A stretch of DNA of 64,000 bases from Nissolia schottii (lineage: Eukaryota > Streptophyta > Magnoliopsida > Fabales > Fabaceae), in contig QANU01006659.1 of the NCBI GenBank assembly GCA_003254905.1, forward strand, positions 230,991-294,990. The letters are read 5' to 3'. Positions 49,118 to 61,740 of the stretch are shown here, piece after piece; position 1 is the stretch's first letter, and each line of letters begins with the position of its first letter. The translations under genes were made by a program, and so were the position numbers. The notes beneath the pieces are model-generated. The model made no database searches and was not told the DNA's origin. It worked only from the letters and a program-made list of their open reading frames with translations.

Positions 49118-51241
49118 CATGAATGGTAAGAAACGATTCATATTTTCTCTTATTGTTCTGTGTGTTTTTGTTTCTTTAGGTAATTAAGAATCCTTATTCT
49201 CTATTGATATTAAAGTTAGTATACAATAAAAAGTATCTCATAGCTTTACATGTTTGTGAAGACATGTTTTTACAACCACTAAAAGGGTGTAAAAGCAAAG
49301 ATTTTACATACTATATGAAATATCCTTTAAAAGAATGTGCAAATGATTTGTCAGTCATTTATAAATGGCGGCCCGGTGCATGTGGCTCTAACCTGGTGGA
49401 GTTTGGGAAGTGCAGATGCATGCAACCTTATCCTCATCGGTTCAATAATTGTTTTCAGGATTTGAACCCGTGACCTAGAGGTCACATGGGAGCAATTTTA
49501 TCGTTGCTTCAAGGCTCACCCTTAGAGTCAATCACTTATGATCTTACAAATTCAAATTGCTTAAAAGTATACACTAATCCTTAAATCAAAGGTTGGCCAA
49601 TTGCTAAGTTGTGAATAAACTTCTTACTTCATGAATGAATAACCAAGAGATTACTGGAGCTTAACTTAACTAGCAAAGAAACAAATTATGCTCAATTTAA
49701 ATACTATTTAAACAACTGCATTACCGGCTCTTATACATTTGTGATTTGAATGTGACCATACATGCGTTAAAGCGTAAATGCATACATATTTCTTGCAAGT
49801 CTTAACATGAATTCTGTTTGCAGGTGATGGCTTCCTGAGGGCGGGTCTTTTAAGATTGTTCAAAGTTGATTGTAAAACTCATTTGATTCTTATTATAAGT
49901 GCCTTATAAGGCAGGTTAATCCAGAAAAATGTAATTTGATTATCCATGTTGCTTCTTATAGCCCTTCAAATCATGTCAGTTGCTAGAGGCAAATGTGGAT
50001 CTAGGAAGTGAAGTTGTTAGCAAGTGCGTGTAACTTTTTAGTTTGAAATTTTGTAGTTAATTATTATACCAAATGATTGCTTTTACAAGATAGTGAGAAA
50101 ACCAAAACCAAGCTTGTTTCTCTTAATAATGGGCTTTAAATTTTTTATGAATGGAACAACACGAGAAACACAACATTTGTGACCTAAAACTCTCACATCT
50201 TAAAACTAGCTACTATCCAATGAAAGTTTTCTTATGCTTCATTGCTTTGAGAGATTTAGTTAGTAGGAGTGCAACAAAAGACAAATCAGGAACATAGTAG
50301 TAATGGGAAGCTGCTTATTGTTTTATTTTATTTATTATTTTTTTCTTTATCTCGCCAAACAAAATTGATTGATGTTCGGGAAAATTAAGTTTTAAAATTA
50401 TATTTTAACTTACACATTTTAATAAATGATATTTAGTATTTTAAGAAACAAAATATCAAATGATATTCATCAAAATATAAGACATTAGGAAGATGGGCTA
50501 AGTTGGGAATTTTATAGATTTTTTAAATGATCTAATCGAATTTAATTTTATAATGATTAATGTTCCTTGAACAATAAAATTTAACAACAAAAGTGAATAA
50601 TATATAAAAGTGCAACACGTGGGTGAACATTATTTCTACATAATTGTTGTACTTTATACGTACATTTATGTGTTATTATATTTTTATACATTGTTCACTT
50701 TTATTTTCTGTATTGTTTAAATACTCATTTCATCCATTTTTTGTTTTCTATTTTTTAAATAAAAATTTGTCCAAAGATTAATAATTATTTGATTAAATTA
50801 AAAAAATATTAAATACATTTTTTACACTTATACTCTTATTATCTTTTATACTTTTTATAACACTTCATAATTATAGTACTTATTGTTCCAGATTATTTTT
50901 GTCTATGCACTCTATATTTTTTTAATCTTTATATTAATTAAATTATTTCTTAAATAGTGTGTTTTTATCTAAAATGGAAAAAAAAAAAAAAATTGGAGGG
51001 TGGGAGTACCATTCTCTTTCTTTAATTTATCATTTCCTAGTAAATTGAATTATTCCATTGCACTTCCAAAAAGGTTCAATTTGTATTTCGACTTCAATTG
51101 AGACCATCTTTTCAGGTTTTGGTTTCTCCGCAAATCAGGGTTCAATTTTACGGTTCTGTTCCTCGTAGAAATAAAAGGTCGTCTGTTTTTTTTATTTGAA
51201 GAATTTGTTTTCTTCGATTTGGTTGAAGAGAACTGAGAACA
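49118..51241. other. KDSA 3' region and AT-rich intergenic
   Basis: Holds the likely KDSA 3' untranslated intron and exon (second part from about 49824), an Au-like SINE, and from about 50300 to 51000 very AT-rich sequence ahead of the hnRNP gene. No other gene recognised. Confidence 0.5.
49363..49527 (-). mobile_element. Au-like SINE in the KDSA 3' untranslated intron
   Basis: On the minus strand it starts GGGTGAGCCTTGAAGCAACG, has the tRNA-like A box in AGCAACGATAAAATTG and the B box GGGTTCAAATCC (49458-49469), and ends CACCGGGCCGCCATTT. Order and wording match the plant Au SINE family as I remember it, including the CCGGGCCGCC tail. It is about 165 bp and diverged. Confidence 0.82.
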
Positions 51242-54200
51242 ATGCCTCCAAGAATAGTGAAGAGAGCAGCGAAGGGGTCCTCGAAGGCTTCAGTTGAGAA
51301 CAACAACGACCACCAGACGCAAGAGCCTGAAGCTTTGGAAGCTGCTGCCAATCATCGTGAGGAAGAAAACGCAGTTAAGGAGGAGCAGCCCATTGATGTG
51401 AAAAGTAAGTTCCTTTTCCTCTTTCTTTTATTTGATGTATATTTTTCAAAGTTGAATTTGATTTTTGTGGAAATTTTTATTTGGGTCTTAGGATTGCAAT
51501 GTTGTTTTTGATTAGGGTATGTATATTGCGGCTGTTAGGTGATGGTGCGACGTGGGGTTTGTCTAAAGTTTATAAATTTCGTCTGTGATAGACTTTTAAA
51601 ATGATGTTCATGTGAGTTTGGGTTCTGTTCTGTACTTGTGAAGTGGTATGGAATGGAAGCTCTCTGTTGTTTTAGTTCAATCATGTGAGTTAATATCTTA
51701 ATCTGGTTATTTTAGGAAACTACCAGTGTTTGTATTTTGATTATGCAGCGATGTAAATCTAGAACTTGTTAATTCCTTACCCCCACTTTGGGATTTTTGG
51801 AATCTTTTGTAGAAAGCATTTCTTTGGTAGATTATGATTAGATGGAAGTGGCACTTTGGCCATTCTTTGGTAACTTAAGTTGGACAGCTATTGTATGGGT
51901 GTGTGAAGGTGGGTTTATTTGGGACCTATTTTCCTCTTTTTCATTATTGTTTTTGTAATTTAGTGAATTAGAGTTAATACGGAATGCAATGTCCAATTTG
52001 GACCAAGAATCATGTGGATTGATTATGGAATTCGGATTTAACAAATAATATGATGTGATATTAATTTAACAAATAATATGATATGGTGTTGGGAAAGTGT
52101 TCCTTGACTGGGATTATTTTAAATATTTATTTTATGGCAGACAATGCAGAGGTGGTTAAGGAGTCCATAGATGATTATGAAAAGGATGAACACTTAGATT
52201 TTGAGGATAATTATCCTGAGTATGAACCTGAGGAGGAGTATGCTGTGGATGACTATGATGAGAAGGAAATTGAACAAGATGAGGGTCAGGAGGTGGGAGA
52301 TGAAGTAGAGGAAGAACATGAAGAGAATGTACGGGAAGAAGATGTTGATACATGTGATGAAGAAGTTGAATATGTTTATGAAGAAGTTGAGGTTGATGAA
52401 TATGATGAGCATGCTGGCAAGGAGCATGAGCCTGCACAGGTGAATGATGTGGTTGGAGAGGAACACCGTGAAGGTGTAAAGGAGAGGCAAAAGGAGAAGG
52501 AATTTGAAGTATTCGTTGGGGGCCTGGATAAGGAAGCTACTGAGGATGATCTGAGGAAGCTTTTCAGTGAATTCGGGGTAATTACTGAAGTCAGGCTAAT
52601 GATGAATCCTCAGACTAAAAAGAACAAAGGATATGCATTCTTGCGTTTTGAAACTGTTGAACAAGCAAAAAGAGCTGTGGCAGAGCTAAAAAATCCAGTG
52701 GTAATATTTGATATCTCACGGTTTTAGCGGAGTTAAAATTGTTAGCCCTATTAAATCATATGCTTTCATCACTGCAATTTCAGATTAATGGCAAACAATG
52801 CCGTGTTACTCCTATTCGGGGCCATGACACCCTCCATTTGGGTAACATTTGCAAGTCATGGAAAAAGGATGCTGTAAGTTAATTTGTTGGCCTATTTTTT
52901 CCCTCCTTCAAGGCCTGAGTTATGCTTACTAGTGATTATGTCTTATCAGAAGTTTCCTGAGTTTCTAACTATTAATGCATCTTCTGGTGCCAGCTAAAGG
53001 AAAAATTGAAACATTATGGAGTTGAAAATGTTGAGAATTTGACTTTAGTAGAAGATAGTAATAATGAGGGAATGAATCGTGGATTTGCATTTTTGGAATT
53101 TTCATCTCGTTCTGAGGCTAAGGAAGCCTATAAGCAACTGCAGAAGAGAGATGTTGTGTTTGGAGTTGATAAGCCAGCAGAGGTTTCCTTTGCGAACTCG
53201 TTTGTTGACCCAGTTGATGAAATTATGGAACAGGTATTCTTCTGAATCTGAACTCATTGCCGTCACCAATGGTCGTTAGATGGAACCTTCTTAGTATGAT
53301 TCTTCAATCTTATTGTAGCGTTTGGGATATTTGTAGACATTTATGTTGGCATAATGGTCAGTCTTTCTGGTAGACTGTATTTTGGGTGTTACAATAGCTG
53401 TTCTCATCTAGTAGGTTAAGAGTTGGTTGGTTGTTGTATTTTGGGTTCTTTTAACTTTATATTTTTGCTGATTATTTATAAAAGAAGACCTTGGGTTTAC
53501 TTTTATGTTTTATTATTAAACTTCTATGTATTTAATTGACATTGGAGGAGGTACTGGATGAAAACTTCGTAGCTTTAATGTGTGAACAAGCAGGCAGTTT
53601 ATCCCGGCCATGTTTGTTGGTTTTTAACTGTTAATATACCCTATATTTGCCACTCAAGTGTAATTTTTCTTTTCAGCACAGCTGATCACATATATTTAAG
53701 TTTCAGGTTGAAACTGTATTTATAGATTCACTGCCTCCTTCATGGGATGAAGATTATGTCCGGGATCTTCTTAAGAAATATGGGGAGATTAAAAAGATTG
53801 AGCTTGCTAGGAACATGCCAGCTGCTCGCAGGAAGGATTTTGGATTTGTTACATTTGGTACACATGCTGCTGCTGTGGAATGCGCTGATAGCATTACCAG
53901 TGCAGGGTTAGGTGAAGGCGACAAGAAGGTCTGTTTTGGCTTTTAAGTACAATTCACTTGTGCAACTGCTAAATATGGCATGTTATAATCGTTGCAACTT
54001 CTTTCAGGCAAAAGTTAGGGCTAGGTTGTCAAGACCTCTTCAGAAAGGCCGTAAAAAAAATGTTAGCCATGGGGCCCACCGGTCTGGCCGTGATTCTGGA
54101 AGATTGGCAAAGCCTTCGATGAGTCGACCTGCACCACGTAGTCTTCCTGCCCGCTTGGTAAAACATATTGCAAGTCATGCTCCACCAGTTAGAGCTGTTG

Positions 54201-55483
54201 GTGCGAGAGATAGACGTCCTGTTATGTCTATGCCAGTAAGAGCAAGGCCAGTGGCTCATCCAACTAGATCCTCTGACAAGAGATTAACTGGTATGGATTA
54301 TATGTTCTTTTTGTATTTTTTTTTAACTTTTTTATTTAATTCTGACAGACTTCTCGCTAATCTTTCTTTATGACTAATATGCTACCATATCGTCTTGTTA
54401 GCACCTGGATATCCAAAAAGTAGCATGGAGAGAGACTATGGTCGACATGAGGATCTGCCTCCTCCAAGAAGTAGAGTCTCTGTAGATTATGGCTCTAGGG
54501 TGGCCTCTCAAAGACACCCCTCTTACAGGGACTATCCGGGACATGGCTCCGGCTACTCTGAGCTGCGTATAAGTACATCTCGTGCTGCAGCAGCTGCACC
54601 AAGGAGAAGTTATGTGGATGATGGCTATGGCCAAAGGTTTGAGAGGGCGGCCCCTCTTCCTCCTTCCCATATAAGTCACCGTGACGGATGCCCTCGTGAT
54701 TATGACACTCTGTCGGGTTCAAAACGTCCTTATAATGTCATAGTAAGTTTCTTATCTAAAGTCTGAACATTTATTTAACTGTGTTGATTACCGCATTTAA
54801 TAAATGAAATTCTTATGCTTCCATTTATCATCATTTCATCAGGATGATGTTCCTCCAAGGTATGCGGATATTGGTGCTCGCCAATCAAGATCACGTTTGG
54901 ACTATGAGTATGCTGGTAGTTCTTCACGCTATGGAGATGCCTATGGTGATAGGTTAGTTTCCTCTGAATTAATGGTTCTTGCATTCCCCCACCTGAACCT
55001 TGATGTTCTCTGGTAACTTACTCCTTCCTTTTTGATTGTAGACTTGGAAGGTCTAGTCTAGGATACAGTGGCAGCAGAAGTTCTATTTCTACGCAAGACT
55101 CACATGGGATGTATAGCAGTCGGCAGAGCATGAGTTATAGTGGAGGTGGTTTTTGTTGCAGATAATATGATACGTTATTTTGAACAGAGAATTTTATTTT
55201 CTTAGTCCTCAAATCTTTATTTTGTATTTCATGTCAGGTTCGTTTGGTGGCAGTGATGGTGTTTACTCATCAAGTTATGGTGGTGATTACATATCTCGTG
55301 GAAGTGATGTAATGTTACTGGCCTTTCTCAGTTTGAAATAGTGTTATATATGGTTATTTATACTCTTATATCGTGCTGGTGCTGTAGGTTGGTGGTAGGT
55401 CATATTCATCGATATATTCTGGAAGGGGTGTGGGTGGTAGCAGCAGCTATATGAGTGGTGGTAGATCTGGGTCTTATTATTGA
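51242..55483 (+). CDS. hnRNP Q/R-like protein with three RRMs
   Basis: Eleven coding exons: 51242-51404, 52141-52700, 52784-52873, 52994-53233, 53707-53928, 54008-54290, 54402-54742, 54843-54952, 55042-55145, 55238-55308 and 55388-55483, in frame for 759 residues. A short basic start (MPPRIVKRAAKGSSK) precedes a long acidic region (about 55-160, rich in Glu, Asp and Tyr). RRM1 (about 174-250) has VFVGGL and KGYAFLRF, RRM2 (about 254-337) has LHLGNI and RGFAFLEF, and RRM3 (about 348-422) has VFIDSL and KDFGFVTF. The tail is rich in Arg, Gly, Ser and Tyr, fitting RNA binding and phase behaviour. The layout matches plant hnRNP Q-like proteins such as At2g44710 and is related to LIF2. It is a nuclear RNA-binding protein, probably acting in splicing or transcript control. 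The start is the first Met after a pyrimidine-rich leader. Confidence 0.93.
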
Positions 55484-58400
55484 GGTAAGTCCATCTGATA
55501 GCTCTTAATCATTGCATCTTTTGAAGGACATGAGGAAGCACCCAATATAAGTCAATCTCTTTTTCGCGGAGGAGAGCTTTCTCCATCCTTGAATGGCATC
55601 TCTATATTTCTCCGTAAGGGATATCACTGGCGAAGATTGCACACCTGGTCACTAGTGAATTTGTCTATCTACAGATCTATATTCTAAAAGGTGGCTGCTG
55701 TAGGATGTGGACTAGGACTTTTGAAGCTTATGCACATTATGATACCTACAATTTCGAGATAAAGGGAGGGACATTGCAATAACGTCACTAGGGGATTTGT
55801 CACAGAACAAAGGTCAGGTCAATTCATGCTATCCTTGGTCTTCTCTAGATGGACGAGTGTAAGTTATTGAACTTTTGCTGTAAGTACTGAAGTTAACATG
55901 AGATGGAGAGAGAACTGCTGAGCATGTGATGCGTAATTAGCCTTCATTTTATAAGAACTCCATACGGGTGGGGTAATGTGAGAGACTGCTCCATGTTCTG
56001 TTCATTTGGCCAGAGACCATGGCTACAAATGTTACTTTAGGGTAAAGGATCATTGGAATTATTTCCCTGTCATAAAGTTGGTTTTTTCAATCACAAAAGA
56101 GATGTTTGGTTACTTTGGATTGATTATATTTTCTGCCGGTGCCATGATCATGAACAGGAGTGAACTACCCCGCATTCTGTTGAGCTACCAGGTGGTAATT
56201 CGAGCACTTATTGAACAATATATAAAGGCTGGATTATGATATAGTGACATCGTAAAATGCGTGATGCACTGGTAACATATGTTGCTGGAGTGATTTCTGA
56301 CTAAGATTTGGTACTGAGGAGTACAAGATGCTAAAGAGGCATCACATATTTTTCCTTGAGATCGTTATCATAGCCCCCTAGTAATTTGTCTTCCCGTGAT
56401 GCAAATATCTTGCACATTTGGTTGCTCTCCAACTGAGCAACTGTTGGAAGACCTTTTTGTCCTGCCTTATATCATTGGAAAATGCAACTTTGAAGTGAAT
56501 ATGAAGTTAGCCGAAAAGGGTTGAATGTCATCTATTACAGTTTCTGAATTCTGATTATTGAAGCCGGATATTTTTACTCGAAGTCATACCCTACCTGATT
56601 TATTGGAACCCATCCCCCAACGGTAAACATGAACTAACTAAAATATCACGGTAGGAACTTTTGTTTACATGGACTTATTTTTATCATGATTTCGATAAAT
56701 TGAGGTAGGTATTTACTTATTGTCTGATTTCAAATTTAATTTCCTGATTGGATTTCTTATTTTCTGTTCCCTATTTTTCATGATTTGGTGAAGAAAATAG
56801 TGAAAGGATGAAACACCGTTTCCTTTGTTTCTCTGTTTCCTTCACAAATTTTGTAAAAACAGGAGACAAACGAAAATAGGTAATGAAAACAATAACCAGA
56901 CAGACCCTTGATTTCCAACTCTTGTGTCTCCCATGCCATATTGTTGATGTTAGCCAGCAAACCCTATATTACTATTGATGTTTGGAGTCTTTTAGGACAT
57001 TGGATGCTGATGTCCAAGAAATGAGAGAATCTTACACCAAGTATTCTGCATAGTATGTTTTATTGTATGGGTTGGTTATGAGTTTTGAATGTTTTCTGTG
57101 CCTATTAACGGTGGTTCTCATAAATACTAGAGGTTTGGCACTTTGATGAATGGTTTTTGGTATTTTTTTCTCTCCCATGCATATACGATTGTTCTTCTCA
57201 GATTATTAGGTTTTTTCAGATCCTTGTGCTTGTAAGTTGTTGGTGTCAATCAGGTTTTCGACTCTCTTTGTGTGCACTACAGGGTGTTGGTTCTCAACAA
57301 CAAGCTTTGCTTGGTAAAGGCTTCTTCTACATGGGCGTTAATTGCTCTGGATTTTCTGTTTTTGGGTTAAATTTTACTTTACAAATAGGGAAAAAAAAGC
57401 TGATGTTTTGTAAACGACTTCATGCATTGACATTGTAAAATAGCTGTTATGAAACACTGCCGATATTTTTTTTTTCATTTGTGAGACTTAAATTTGAAGC
57501 CTTATAAGGAAACACGCACCGAGTTATTGAACTATCAAGATAAGTTTGACTTGACTAGAGACCCCAAAAAAAAAGGTCATCTGCACCCATAAAAGTAACC
57601 CCGTTTTAAATTCAATTCTAACAAAAATGACATCTCCATCATTCAAATAGGGTTCATTAAAATGTAAACTATGTCTATGAATATAACCAATGAGAATTAT
57701 AAAATTTTAGAACATTATCACATCATATTGCAAATACTCATCAACGCACATATGAGCACACTAGACCTCAAATCTATTTGAAGTGTTTTATAAACAAATT
57801 CCTCAGATTATATGTAGTTATATATTAACAATTATATCTTTTAGTAACTAAAGCGTCGGAACATGATGGCATTTATCTTGCCAAACAAGGTAGTAACCAA
57901 GTTTCTACATTAGTCGCCAATTATGTCTAATAGAACCTCCGAAAACAGCTATATTATACAGAAAGAGGCCTACTACCTCACAAGTACGACCCAACCAACA
58001 TGCACCAGCACAAGTTGCTGATTTATCATGTAACACAAGTGCATTCTAATTCAAGAAGCTGTTGCAACTGCAATAATCTAAAACATGTGTTAGCCTCATG
58101 CTTTATTTCCCGATTAAGACATTTTGTCATTTGAAAAAAAAAAAACTATTGCGCATCGTATCAAACCTACTATCGACTAGTGAAAAGGAGGGAAATATAC
58201 CAGAAAAAAAACCCTAAAACTATAAGAGAAGGGGTTTCTGACCGCCATGGTAGTGAACGGAAATTAATATTCTCGATTAGATTTTTTTGTCATGTGTTAT
58301 TAAATGTGATTTTATATCATTAATTGATGAGGTGAATTCTTACATGACATTAACAACACAAAAATTAATGATGAATGATTATATTTGAGAGCATCTGATA

Positions 58401-58772
58401 AAAAATTTAATTGGCATTCTATCACGAGATGATTCACACACTAAACTAAACTAATCTCCTAAGCTTCAAAAAAAAGAAAGAGGAAAAAAGGAAAAAGGAA
58501 AAAGAAAAAAGAAAAAAAAAGAGAAAAAGAGTGAGAAGAAAAAAAAAATGCGTCGTTATTTTTTGCTAAGAAAGAAAGCAATCACCTTTGGTGGTTTGTT
58601 GCCAGGTTGATCATGAAAACCCGCGAAGGTGTTTGTTGTTGTTGTTCTCCATTCCATAAAACTTTTCACAAATCAAAGCAGAAGAACAAGAACAATAAGA
58701 GTAGGAGGAAGAAGAAGCCACAAACCCCCCATTTCTTCAATTTCCAAAAAAAATTTCCGGTAAAAATCTGAA
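55484..58772. other. Long 3' region of the hnRNP gene and intergenic
   Basis: A good splice donor (GAG|GTAAGT) begins two bases after the hnRNP stop codon, so the transcript probably continues in a separate 3' exon; a candidate acceptor lies near 57282. No coding region was found. A polypurine tract lies at 58465-58550. Confidence 0.45.
58465..58550. repeat. Polypurine (A/G) tract
   Basis: About 85 bases of almost pure A and G (AAAAAAGGAAAAAGG-type blocks), 220 bases before the start of the decayed gene. Confidence 0.85.
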
Positions 58773-59265
58773 ATGGGTCGTCGCCAAAACGACTCAAATT
58801 TCGGTCGTTTCACTCTCCTGTCCCTCGTCTTGGTGGGTACAATCTCCTGCTTCGCGGTGTACCTTTTCCTCACCGCGGTCTTCACTCCACAAATTGCATC
58901 TTTGTCAAGGAAGGAGAAGAAGAAGGGCAATGCTGTGGTGGGGTTGAGCATTTGGAGCTGTGGGGTGATGCTGTGAAATGGGGTTCGGAATTTAGGGTTA
59001 ATTCCTCTGAGGAATGCTGCATGGCTTGTAAGAGGATGTGTAGCGGTGATGGTGGACCTTGTTTGTGCAATTCGTGGGTGTTCTGTGGTGATAGAGATGC
59101 ATGTGGACCTAGATTTGGTGAGGTATTGTTTGCAGATTCTGTGTTTTTCTGTTTAGTTTAACTTGATCTGGAATGTAGTTTTGGAAATTTGGGTTTGTGT
59201 TGCTTTTTGAATTCTGTTATTGCAAATGATGAGTTTGTTTCCTTGGAGATTTTGTTGCGATCATG

Positions 59266-59406
59266 AGGTTGAGCCTTGGTGTGTCGACAGTAAAGTTGCT
59301 TTCTTGTGATCTGGAGGTGACGAATTCAAATCCTAGAAATAAGCTGGTAAAACCGCGATCGTGGACTCCACTAGGTGGAAGCCTCGTGCAATTGGCTGCC
59401 ATTTTT
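59266..59406 (+). mobile_element. Au-like SINE in intron 1 of the decayed gene
   Basis: Starts GGTTGAGCCTTGGTGTGTCG, has a diverged A box (CAGTAAAGTTG) and B box (GAATTCAAATCC), and ends GTGCAATTGGCTGCCATTTTT. It has the same order as the SINE at 49363-49527 but in the opposite orientation and more diverged. Confidence 0.7.
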
Positions 59407-61054
59407 ATTTGGTTGACATCCTGAATTGGGCTTGACAAATGACCTGTCATGGGAATTTTGAGAGTGGGTTTGGTAGGAGTGATAAATGGAAGAATACAAA
59501 TAAGGATGTATCTAGCATCTCTAGGCACATGATTTGTCCATAGGGTTGTCCTTTTCATTGCCTCATACTGAAGTACGCCTGAGCCGGCCAATCTATTTCT
59601 AGGCTCATATTTGGCTTACGTAGATTTGTCGATTCACTTGATTGGTTAGTTAGCTGTTATGACTGGAAGTTCAACTTGATGATTAGGGAACCTTTGACTG
59701 GTTGCTTGTAGTGCACCTGTTTGTGTATCATTTAGCATTTGACAAAGTTGACTGGTTGATGAAAAAACTTAACAGTCTCACTCTCACTATCTCGCATACA
59801 GAAAATAGTATATTTACAATTTTGTATAATATCTCAAGATTTGTCATCATTATGCATTCCTCGTTTGTATTACTCACAAGAAGATCTAGATATCTAGATT
59901 GGGTAGTCCATCTTGAAGGCCCAATATTCAAATCCCGTCTGAAACTTGGGTGGGCGGGATTTACTGGAAAGGGGTAGGCTAGACACTGTTATTTAGGCTC
60001 CAGGTGACCAAGAAAATGTGTATGCTATTTTTCTTTTCCTTCTTTCTGCCATTTCCTTATAAAGTCTTACTTTCGTCTATGTGTTTATTGAATCATGAAA
60101 AATTATGTCGTTTTGTTGGTAAATTATCATGTTTTTTACAACTTTTCCAATGCCATGTCAATTCTCTTGATTGGATTACCAGTTGTTTTAATCTTTTACC
60201 TAGCTTAGAAACTTAGCTGAACACACGTACTTCTATGCATTATTTTATGCACTCTTTGCTATAGATTCCTTTTTCACCAAAAGCTTCATAACATGTAAGA
60301 TTCATGAGCCAACAACATCGATGATACTGCTATCAATGTAGATGCTGAAAGCACTTAAAATGACTTAATTTCCTAACATTGTCTGTTCTTCCATCTGTTG
60401 ATGATTAAGTTAATTAAGTCTATGAGCATAGAAGTTGCCCTTAGTAGTTTCAAAGTTTTGAAAATGATGCTTTCAATCTATGGTTACTAGCCAATTGATT
60501 TTTATTAGACCTACATTTTTCTATTTATTGAATATTTGATACATAATAAACTTGTGAAGATTATTTCAAATATTTTTTAGGTGGATATTGTCTGCTGCAT
60601 TGGCTTAATGCCTTTGCGCTTGAACTGAATGAAACTTGTGAATGGGTTATGATTTATATGTTGATTTGAAAATTTGGTTGGGGAATATAGTGGCATTGTA
60701 ATGACAAGCTCTTTTAGCTGGTGGAGTTTATTATTGATTCAGATGAACCATTGTGCATAGATAGAATATTTCTGTTTTTTAGGCTTAGAATTTTAGTGAA
60801 TTATATCCTAATATTTTTATTATTACCTGCTCTTGTTTCAGTGTTTGTAAAAAAAACAGAAGGATGCTTTGAGCCGTGAACGACAAGACTCAGGAACTCA
60901 TGTTATGTGGACTTCTGGGCTTGTCTTTGATAAGGGAGTGGTAAGGACATTATATTTATGTGATTATGTGATTAGTTGGTACTACATATACTAATTTGAA
61001 ATATGTGTCTATATCAAATTATTTTGTATGGATTCTAAAATTTTAATTCTTTTT

Positions 61055-61400
61055 ATATAAGAAGAAATTCATTAAAAAGATGACAAAAACTACATAGTGA
61101 AGGGAGGGGAGGGTAAGGAATCCTCATCAGCATAAGTACAAAACAAAAAACTACAAAGAAACAGGGAACATCAGTGGAACAAAGTTGTCCAATCCCTCAA
61201 CATCTCTACAAGGGGAACCCATTAGCAAGGCCATATTTTTTTATGCAAAATAGAAGCCAAGCGAAATGCCTATACTATCCCAAATCAGTTGTTGTTGCCT
61301 TCTTAAAAGTAAGAATGTTATGCTGCAACTAAATGCACCAAATCATAGCACAAATGGCATTGCCACATAAATTTGGCCCATCAAACATTAGCAAATTAAG
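61055..61400 (-). mobile_element. 3' fragment of an L1-type LINE
   Basis: On the minus strand, short stretches of the ORF2 C-terminus can be read (AICAMIWCI, NILTFKKA), followed by a 3' tail ending near TTTTTAATGAATTTCTTC. It is a short 5'-truncated piece, inserted where the central exons of the decayed gene would be. Confidence 0.6.
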
Positions 61401-61740
61401 TTCTGTTCTGTTTTGGTTTTTAGTTTTTGTTTAGATGTGACTGGTGAGCTTGGTATTCATTCTTATTGGCTTAAGTATTGCAGCTTCAAAACCTAAACTG
61501 TAGTACCACAACCTTCTAATTTTAAAATGCTTTCAGACAAACATATCAACATACTAGCATTCGGTTCCTCCTGGAGCCAGCCTTCATTTGAGCTCCGTTC
61601 TACCCGAGGACATGGAGATCTTGGAGAAAATTGCTCGGCTTCCGATTAAATCAGAGGTTTGGAATGACGTTAACGTCTTTGTCTTGGACAACCTGATTTC
61701 ACTACTGTTTCAGAGAGTTACCGTGAAGTCATAATTCCTC

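Larger units (their letters stand above)
58773..61740 (+). pseudogene. Decayed gene for a membrane-anchored Cys-rich, possibly cyclophilin-like protein
   Basis: Exon 1 (58773-59122) starts well: MGRRQNDSNFGRFTLLSLVL, a membrane segment, and FTPQIASLS. The frame then shifts near 58900 and continues as CCGGVEHLELWGDAVKWGSE, then a cysteine-rich PAN-like block (ECCMACKRMC, CLCNSWVFCG, ACGPRFGE). Exon 2 (60847-60949) keeps KKQKDALSRERQDSG and VMWTSGLVFDKG but has an in-frame TAA at its start, where a WL pair is expected. A last exon near 61595-61735 keeps LPEDMEILEKIARLP and SEVWNDVNVFVL. The exons that would encode the middle, from memory a cyclophilin-like domain, are missing; an L1 fragment lies there instead. 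With a frameshift, a stop and lost exons this is a pseudogene. The cyclophilin assignment rests on memory of the intact plant protein and is tentative. Confidence 0.75.

Noticed and set aside
52156-52490. Antisense His- or Leu/Ile-rich frames within the hnRNP gene
   Set aside because: They are the complement of the Glu/Asp codon runs in the acidic region of the hnRNP protein.
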